A stretch of DNA of 64,000 nt, taken from Whitmania pigra (Eukaryota; Annelida; Clitellata; Hirudinida; Haemopidae). A model generated the notes under the pieces. The model had not been told where the DNA came from. It saw only the letters and a program-made list of their open reading frames with translations, and did not search any database. The DNA lies in contig JAJTWR010000021.1 in assembly GCA_021613335.1 (NCBI GenBank), forward strand, positions 2,562,001 to 2,626,000, in the 5' to 3' direction. Below, piece by piece: positions 56,844 through 64,000 of this stretch (the first letter of the stretch is position 1; each line of letters begins with the position of its first letter). The position numbers and the translations under genes were made by a program.

Positions 56844-57557
56844 CAGCAGTTCTCAACCTTTTTGGTGCTGCGACCCCTCGGCAACACTTGCAATGCTTTG
56901 GCGACACCCCCAACAATAAAATTTATTGGGTTACCTTTCACCCAGTTAATTTCATTGTCGCTGGTTATGCCTGTTTAAATATAATATTTATAATAAAGTT
57001 TACATTTAATTATATGCCTATTTAACACTTCCACTTGAAAATTGTATGTAGTTTTAGTAAGAAAATACAGGTCTGCAAATCAAGAGAAATTGGGCGTACA
57101 TTTTGTACTAAGTTCAGACCACCAGTTATTATTTATAATGGCGATTTTGTGACAGCATGCAAGTTGGTTGCGAACACGGCTCATTATCCCCGCAACCACT
57201 CGCCATACCACGTGTATTGTAAATGGATATACACAAACAATCAGAAGAATAAATGTTGAACAGATGAATTGTTGACTCGAGTCGAGAAGGAATAATATCG
57301 CGTTAAGTTCATGAAACGTAAACAAACATGGCGCTCGGAGCCCGCGTCTCTAATTATGCAAGTAGGACAAAGTTCCTGTGTCCAACACACGAAAGGCTGG
57401 ATGATTACATAAAATATTTTGTATTAAAAAATATCCTGATCAAAATTTTATGTAGAGTTAAAGATATATTTTATCAAGAATGTTTTTAAAATATATTACA
57501 AAAATAGTCGAATTCTTAGCGTCTCAGCGACCCCCATCCACAGTTTGAAAACCGCTG
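56844..57557. mobile_element. Non-autonomous hAT (Charlie-like ends), 714 bp
   Basis: Bounded by CACTATAC (56836-56843) and CATTATAC (57558-57565), 7 of 8 identical. Ends CAGCAGTTCTCAACCTTTTT and CAGCGGTTTTCAAACTG, with subterminal GCTGCGACCCC / GGGGTCGCTGAGACG. No transposase motif seen inside. The termini are of the common hAT type (CAGNGNTTCTCAA). Confidence 0.85.
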
Positions 57558-57592
57558 CATTATACCAAATAAACCTAAGCGTAGTATCCTAC

Positions 57593-57795
57593 GGCACCCC
57601 GTCATAATAGCCCGGCGACAAAATAGCCCCGTCAATATAGCACTATCAAAACATAAAACTCATTTCATTTAATCAAATTTGAAATAAGTTACAGGTTAAT
57701 GTATCAACTCATATAAATATTTTTTTTGTAAAGATACATTGACGGGGATGTTTTGACGGGGCTATTTTGTCGCTGGGCTATTTTGACGGGTCACC
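57593..57795. mobile_element. Small foldback element, relative of the one at 47115, 10-bp duplication
   Basis: AGTATCCTAC lies on both sides (57583-57592 and 57796-57805). Ends GGCACCCCGTCATAATAGCC and, inward from the right, GGTGACCCGTCAAAATAGCC. Three minisatellite units remain per arm and the spacer is short and AT-rich. 203 bp. Confidence 0.88.
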
Positions 57796-57805
57796 AGTAT
57801 CCTAC

Positions 57806-58211
57806 AGATACCATAACTCAAAACATCGATTATGAATAATTGATTTGATCAATAAATATTAATTATTCACACCGTACCACTTCCGGCTAGAGAAAATAAA
57901 GTGGCGACCTGGTACAGCTTTAGAATATAAAATAAATCCTGAAGCGATTTTAAATATTAACTTGAAATTTTTAATTTGTTATTAATTAAAAAATAAAAAT
58001 ATTAAAAAAATTAATTCAACGAAAAATCAGTCTATATTCGCGCTCCCAGCGGATTTGGGGATCATTGTTTTGAAGTAAGCTAGCTTTTGGCTTTTGGGGT
58101 GGGGTTTGTTTTTGTTTGATTTCCTCTATCAACAAAGTAGAAGATATTGAAAGGATTTCATACATTTGCGAATAATTGATAATTTAGGTGCATTCATCCT
58201 TTGATTTTCGA
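57806..58211. other. 5' flank of the polyhomeotic-like gene
   Basis: CACTTCCGGC (57889) is an ETS-type site, and AAAGTGGCGACC follows. TTTAG at 58183-58187 is a possible acceptor for the first coding exon. No TATA box. Confidence 0.4.
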
Positions 58212-61200
58212 ATGCAGGACTTTAACTCAGGAGATAATATGATGACCAGTAGCTGCGGCGATGTCAATTCTTCCCAGCATTTTATTGATTCTGGTTCCAA
58301 CAAAACATCTCTGAATCACGCTTCAAAACAAGTGGGCGTTAGACATCTTTTTCTCGCATTTTTATATTAAGTGCAATGCCAGATTCGGTCGAGATGCACC
58401 ACTACGCTGGCATGCGAGTTGGCTCGGAGGGTTGCGTTCCTGCGAAAGTAACAGTCGTGTTTGTAATCCCGTTGGCACCGCCAGGAAGCGCCCTCGGGTA
58501 GGGGCTCCATGTAAATGGTGGTTCGATTAAGAAGTGGCTCCATGTAAATGGTGGTTCGATTAAGAAGTGCATTCACATCCTACTTGGATGTAAGGCACTC
58601 AAAAAATCGCCTAAATACACAATGGCCTCCAACATGAACCAAAGAAACCTTTTGTTTTTTTTGCTTATCAGTGGGGGGGGGGGCTGAATAAGGTTGGTGC
58701 CTGTGGGCCTTCTACCTGGGTAGATCTGGAGCTGAACAATGTTAGATAGAGTTGATTCTGCTTGGATTCTAGAATAAGGCTCATGCATTCTTTTTCAGTG
58801 GATTCATGTTAATTTAATGTAAAGCTTATTTCATATCATATCATTTTACTTGGATTTAATTAACTTTTGTCAGGTTAATCCTCATATATCACAACTTCAT
58901 ACATTAAACCAATTGAGATCACAGCAAGGTGTAATGCAACAACCTTTGGTCCAAATTTCTAATTTACAGCTACCCCAGCAAGTTCTCCAGAATCAGTTTT
59001 TGAAATCAGGTAAATTTAGGATTAAATTTGTGTTATTTGGTCTTAAAATTGGTAATATTTGTGAAAACACTGTTTATGTTTGAAAAAAGATGGATAAAAC
59101 TTTCAAGGTATTTAAAAGCTATTTTTGGGATTGGATGAAATTAAAAATTTTGTGTTCGTTAGGTCAACCTGCTCATATTGGTCCAGTCCTCCCAACAGGA
59201 TCATTCCCAAACATTTTTTCTGCCTTGCAATATCAAATTCTTGTTCAAGGTTTTTGTTTTACTTTGTTTTAGTGTTTTATTCATTTTGTCGATTCATCTT
59301 GTATATCGAGTCTGTTAATCATTTTCTAGCACTCCAACAAGGATTGATTCCTGTGCCTCAAACATCCCAGCCTCTTCCAATTATAAATTCTGTGGGAACT
59401 AGTCACAACTTACAGTCACCAATTTGCAGATTGAATTCTTCACTTTCTTTTCCAGCAACCTCTAATATATTAAAAGTCAATGGAACATCAAGTCTTCACA
59501 ACAAGGACACTTCAAAATCTGGACAAGCTGTTGCAGAGAGTTCATCTACTCATGGTATGGAATAAGCACTGCTTCTGAGTTAATTATTGGTTATTATTAT
59601 TGGTTACTATTGTGGATGTTAGCCCTGCCACTCCAACCATCATTTGGAGAAAACTTTGTCATGCAAGTCTCAGAAGAATCTTCATTTGTTTCTACTTCAC
59701 TTGGATGTGTTACTGCCGACGGCATGCCCTCAAGATCATTTACATCTATACCTTCATCTTTTCATTTGGCAGGTCTTCATAACTCATTTTCAATTCTTGT
59801 ATTTTGTTTAAATAATTTTTTTTTATTTTACTCAGAAATTTTAATTTAACAGGCATGTCATCAGTCATTGAAAGCTGTAATGTTACCAATTCTTGTGAAG
59901 CCCCATTAGTTGCTTCTTCACTGAGAGATTCATTGTCTAAACAGGCTAGATTTATTATTTTCTAGAATTACAAAAATTTGTTATGTCTTATCTTCTTGAG
60001 TGTTCTTGTGGGCCATGGTTTTTCCAATCTCTTTTTGTATTTTCAAGCTTATATAAATGTATTAATAAAAAACCTTATGATCAGCTAGTATGGATTCTTA
60101 GGCCAATTTAATTTGATTGATTTCTTTAATGTATATTAAATGTTAAATTAGATTAATGTTATATTAAACTTTAATGCAGTGATGGGTAGTTACTAACTAT
60201 AAGTAGTTAACTACTAGTTAATAACTACTTTAAAGTAGTTAGGAAGTAGTTAATAACTACTCTTAAAAAAGTAGTTGAAAAATAGTAACTATTTGTAGTT
60301 AATAACTACTTTAAAAATAGTTAACTACTTTAAAAAAATTTTAAAATAAAATGAAGAAAAATATTTTATTCCAATTTTACAATTTGTTACATCACTTTAT
60401 AAATACAGTTTCTTTGTTTTCAACTTTTGCTTACTACCACCATTTCTCGTTTCTGAATTATTACTCTTAGTTGTATTCTGAAAATGTTTTATGTAAATTG
60501 CGATTTGGTTTTATATAAATATGCGATTTGGTTTTATATAAATATGCGATTTTAATGCAGCTAATTTTGTCAAGGCATTTTTTTAGTTGTTGAGAAAAAC
60601 TCTGTTACTGATGACATGGACACGGATGAGCCATTATGTGATATTTCTGAATATCTTGTTGGCGACAGTATAGCCGATTTGATTGAAAACGAACAAGATA
60701 TTGATAATGCGGATAATGTGCTTCTTTTGCCTCCTCATAAGCGCTGCGGTAATCATACTTTAAATCTTGTGGCTACTGTGGATGCAATGAAAGCAAGGGA
60801 TAATCTGCAATACAAACGACTTTATGATAGATCAATGGCAAAGGTTGCATCATTATCAAACTCAGTTCATCGCAGTGTAAAAAATGCTGAGGTTGTACAG
60901 GACATTACGGGTTCAACATTTTTAAAGCCAAAAATTACAAGGTGTCGTTAACAATCACCACCTCTGCGGACAATGCGGCTCAGAACAGTGAATATGATGA
61001 TTTATATGACTATGGAAAGTGTACCAAACTCTTGTGGTAATGAGGTAGATGAACAGCTTAATGATTATTTATCAAACTCCGCAAGAAATGTACAAACCCT
61101 ACTTAATTATCCAACTGTTTGTGCTGCATTCATCAAGCTTAATTCAACATTACCAAGTTCGGCAGCAGTTGAAAGACTTTTTAGTATAGCAGGGCAGGTT

Positions 61201-62016
61201 TTATGTAACAGACGATGTAAATTATCGGATAATCATGTTGACATGATTTTTTTTAAGAGATCGCCTGAAACATCTACTGAATACTGAATACTGTTTTTGA
61301 TTAATTTGGACAATAAAATTTTGTTTGAAAATGTTACACTAGTGTAAATAAATATGCTAATAATTATATTTTGTTCAATTGTCCAGAAAATTAATTTTAT
61401 CAAATGTCAATGGAAAAGTAGTTAAAAGTAGTTAACTACTATGCAAGTAGTTAAGGAGTAGTTACTAACTACTTATTTAAAAAGTAGTTAAAAATAGTTA
61501 CTAACTACTTTTATAAAACTTTTTTTAACTACAGTAGTTAACTACTTTTTAAGTAGTTAAAGCCCATCACTGCTTTAATGTACATTTCTTAAAGTTTTAC
61601 TGATTTTGAACCACAATTTTAATGCTTCATTAAAGGATTTATCAGATAACCAGACCAGAATTATTTCTGGAAATCCTTCTGATCTTTCTAGTGCAAATTT
61701 GTTTCAAGAGAAAACACAAACAACTTGTTCCAAGGCAGAAGTTTTAACCCATATTATAGAGGGTTATATTATTCAAGAAGGATCGAGACCATTCCCTGTG
61801 GGTATATTTGTGCTGATTCTCTCGAAGGTATTAAGTCACGAATTTATATGTTGAGATTGTCATAGGTTGAGAGGTCCATGTACATCAATGAGTTTCTTGA
61901 CTCTGAAAATGAAGGCTCGAATGAAATGACAGATGAAGATGATGAAAATGATTTGGAACAGGTAGATACTACCAAAGCTTTTGCATTGAAAGCCAAAAAT
62001 GACATAAAAGCCATAG
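58212..62016 (+). CDS. PHC: Polyhomeotic-like protein (PRC1), 5' part; 3' end outside window
   Basis: Polycomb repressive complex 1 component. Exons in phase: 58212-58331, 58874-59009, 59163-59249, 59340-59554, 59624-59772, 59853-59944, 61636-61827, 61866-62016. The strongest evidence is the HD1 motif in exon 7 (EVLTHIIEGYIIQEGSRPFP), very close to polyhomeotic proteins. Before it lie Gln/Ser/Pro-rich segments (LPQQVLQNQFLKSG, ALQQGLIPVPQTSQPLPIIN) and after it an acidic stretch (SNEMTDEDDENDLEQ). The FCS zinc finger and SAM domain expected downstream are not in the window. Exon 6 would have to use a GC donor (AAACAG/GCTAGA), or it reads on to a stop at 59963-59965. The start is the ATG opening MQDFNSGDNMMTSS; an upstream in-frame extension to 58188 is possible. 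Confidence 0.72.
58503..58569. repeat. 33-bp tandem duplication
   Basis: GGCTCCATGTAAATGGTGGT, TCGATTAAGAAGT occurs twice in direct succession with no differences by eye. It lies in intron 1 of the polyhomeotic-like gene. The surrounding GC-richer block (58385-58750) has a G-run at 58674-58684 and no recognisable gene. Confidence 0.8.
60177..61572 (+). mobile_element. hAT transposon with perfect 8-bp duplication, in PHC-like intron
   Basis: CTTTAATG on both sides (60169-60176 and 61573-61580). Ends CAGTGATGGGTAGTTACTAA and CAGTGATGGGCTTTAACTAC, each followed by arrays of AGTAGTTAACTA words. Transposase remnants on the plus strand: 60616-60951 (LLLPPHKRCGNHTLNLVATV, then SLSNSVHRSVKNAE) and 60973-61287 (LPSSAAVERLFSIAGQVLCN, the hAT dimerisation block). 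A frame break and an apparent internal deletion between them leave it inactive. A MITE derivative is at 35535. Confidence 0.92.
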
Positions 62017-63029
62017 GTTAGTCCTGCCACTTTGAATATGTTTGTCAAAATTTAGAATTACTAGGATTTGTAGAGACAGATTAGATTTATTATTATGGAA
62101 GCCTCAAAGTCAATTGGATTTAATAGCTGAATAAATTCTATTTTGAGTCACCAATGGTTTTACAAATATCAAGCACCATTTTCCTGTTTACATCACAATT
62201 TTTATGATTTGTTTAAAAAGAGTTTGTAAAACACACAACTATAATTCTTGCTAATGAATGCATATTTCTTTGGCCCGCAAATATTTAACAAATAATTAAA
62301 GGAATTTATTATGTTCATTTAATTTTTATTTTTAATGAGTTCAAAGTAAATAGGTAAATATTGATGTATTATTCTAAGTGTCTTAAATGAAGTAAATAAT
62401 GAACAGATGTAGAGATTTTAAATTTAAAAGAAAACATAAATTTAAAATGGCAATTAAACAAACTTAAATTTATAAAACAATTAATTATAAATGTTAGCGA
62501 CAATTTTATTTCATTGGCCGTCATCATTCCAGAATAGTTAATGCTTAAACTAATATTGTAGTCCTACGGGATCTTGTGGCAGAATAGGCTGGGTTTTGAA
62601 CATATTCTGCCAACCTGCAATCTACATGATAGAAATCATTAACATAAGAAAATGGCTGTTAAAGAAGTCACACTGGGGTAATAAGTTGCCTCAGAGGGTT
62701 TGCAATCCAGCAAGTGAAAATGTCTAAGCATCTCTGATATTTTAGCTTATGGCTTATATTTATTTTTATCTATATTTTCAGATGATTCGGCATTAAATTT
62801 TAAACAATCAATCATCAGATTCAGGCTCAATTAAATACAATGACCCATTTCCTGCTGCAACATTTTTTGACTAGTATCACTATTTACCTCCATTTTGAGG
62901 CAGAATCACACACCAGATACCATTACAAAACTTTGTTAGTCAGGGGTAACTGGTCATTTTCGAAACCCCTTAATTTTTTTACAGAATTGTACAAATGTGT
63001 TTAAATTAATACACTAAAGAACATGTAGA
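62017..63029 (+). other. Downstream PHC-like intron; possible alternative last exon at 62782-62834
   Basis: After a good acceptor (TATATTTTCAG, ending 62781) the frame DSALNFKQSIIRFRLN and a stop continue in phase from exon 8 and could end a short isoform lacking the zinc finger and SAM domain. Support is weak. A Rep-B fragment is at about 62560-62640 (GGCAGAATAGGCTGGGTTTT, CCAACCTGCA). Otherwise AT-rich. Confidence 0.35.
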
Positions 63030-63400
63030 AGATAATAATAGTTTATTTGTAAGGGGCCTTAAGTATAGCATCAGAGACGTCTTGGTTCCCGAAAGGATAG
63101 TTTGAAGAGGTAGGCTGACAGTTGAAGAACTCGAGCTTAGGCTGTGACAGGATGATGGGAAGCAGAATGTTCCAGGCGGCTGGCAAGGCATGGGAAAAGC
63201 CTCGGTTGAAGATGGATGTTTTATGAACCTGTTGGTGAAGATGAATTGTAGAAGATGGGCAGATGTGATTGGGGATTTGGCAGTGGCGAATGAGATGATA
63301 GAGATTGGATTTTGTTAAGGTGTGATAGGTGAGTAAAGACATTTTGTAAATGATACGGTAATGTACCGATACTACTCTATGATACCAATTCACATCTGGT
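63030..63400 (-). pseudogene. CR1/L2-like LINE C-terminal fragment
   Basis: The minus-strand frame reads NWYHRVVSVHYRIIYKMSLL, TYHTLT, then FSHALPAAWNILLPIILSQP, matching the L-H-W-L-P...R-I-x-Y-K and A-A-W-N-x-L-P blocks at the end of CR1/L2 ORF2, and is related to the copy at 28470. Antisense to the PHC-like gene. Confidence 0.75.
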
Positions 63401-64000
63401 CAATCAAACATTTACTCTTTCAAGTTTCTTTATAAACAACTTCTTATTGAATCACCATAAACTGCATAATTCAACAATCACTTCATCTGCCTTTTGAAAT
63501 TACATTATTTGTAAATGGATATCCGACAGAATGGCTTTCCAGACTTCTGTAGGAGAGACAGGAGGGAGTGTTGAATGGGGCGTGCCAGTGAACTGCCTGT
63601 TGGAAGGAATGAGATAGATTATGAAGAAAGTATATTGGCGATTTTTGAAAAAAAATGTGTTGAATGAGCTGGCGAGAGACTGGCAGTATAATAGTGTTTC
63701 TGAGGGTTACTATGCAAAAGACTGAAGTGAGTGCCATAAGGAATGTGGATTGGTGTTGGAGCTGAGTTCTTCCTTGATAGAAGATGCCCTGAAGTTGAGA
63801 ATGGCCAGCTTCTCAGCGTCCTTTGCAGGTTTGTACTCCTGTTTGGCAGCTTCTGTATGTTTACGGAGATATAGACTTTCCAAGCATCAACAAAGTTTCT
63901 TGGCTTTCTATTGCTTTATATATATATTCTATATAGCTTTATTGGAGAGCTGATTGTTTGAGTGACCCGCACGGATGGTCTGCTTGATGGGGGCATGTTT
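63401..64000. other. Window end, probably more LINE-derived DNA
   Basis: GC-richer than the surroundings, open on the minus strand for 84 codons (63737-63483) without similarity I can name. It may be upstream sequence of the same antisense LINE. No zinc finger or SAM exon of the PHC-like gene was found. Confidence 0.35.

Overview
The window is nuclear DNA of an animal, most likely an AT-rich invertebrate. I infer this from multi-exon genes with GT-AG introns mostly of 50-900 bp, animal-wide proteins (NUP107, EIF4A3, the WASH subunit strumpellin, mitochondrial choline dehydrogenase, a polyhomeotic-like protein) and a dense load of animal-type transposons (hAT, pogo/Tigger, Merlin-like, CR1/L2- and I-clade LINEs, an R2/NeSL-like LINE, solo LTRs). 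I could not fix the phylum.

Layout. 1-5.9 kb: a decayed C2H2-finger gene of a multicopy family (minus strand), a pogo-like transposon and a tRNA-like repeat. 5.9-11.2 kb: complete NUP107 (+, 23 exons). 11.2-17 kb: a block of transposon relics (candidate hAT, pogo, LINE, Tigger-like, and a full-length dead hAT with target duplication). 17.05-18.5 kb: complete EIF4A3 (+, 3 exons). 19.8-36.7 kb: complete WASHC5/strumpellin (+, 28 exons), whose large introns hold LINE pieces, a long-inverted-repeat element, two solo LTRs and a hAT derivative. 37.7-41.6 kb: CHDH (minus, 2 exons). 42-54.6 kb: a repeat-rich stretch with two hAT elements, a Merlin-like relic, a foldback element with minisatellite arms, an R2-like LINE relic and a nearly full-length but broken I-clade LINE. 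55.0-56.1 kb: 3' part of an unrecognised minus-strand gene. 58.2-62.0 kb: 5' part of a polyhomeotic-like gene (+), with another hAT in an intron; the rest runs off the window.

The host genes are not an operon or a pathway cluster. NUP107 (nuclear pore), EIF4A3 (exon junction complex), WASHC5 (endosomal actin), CHDH (mitochondrial choline oxidation) and PHC (Polycomb) are independent housekeeping genes. The rest is mostly mobile DNA, and at least a dozen insertions can be delimited to the base by their target-site duplications.

The most unusual items are: (1) a family of very small retroposed units (about 25-60 bp) that match the 3' tail of a LINE, share one 5' boundary, have target duplications and carry a terminal hairpin whose end pairs covary; (2) foldback elements whose arms are ordered minisatellites and which are flanked by 10-bp target duplications; (3) the broken multicopy C2H2-finger gene; and (4) the unrecognised gene at 55-56 kb. 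Repeat family names used below (Rep-A, Rep-B, Rep-C) are my own labels.
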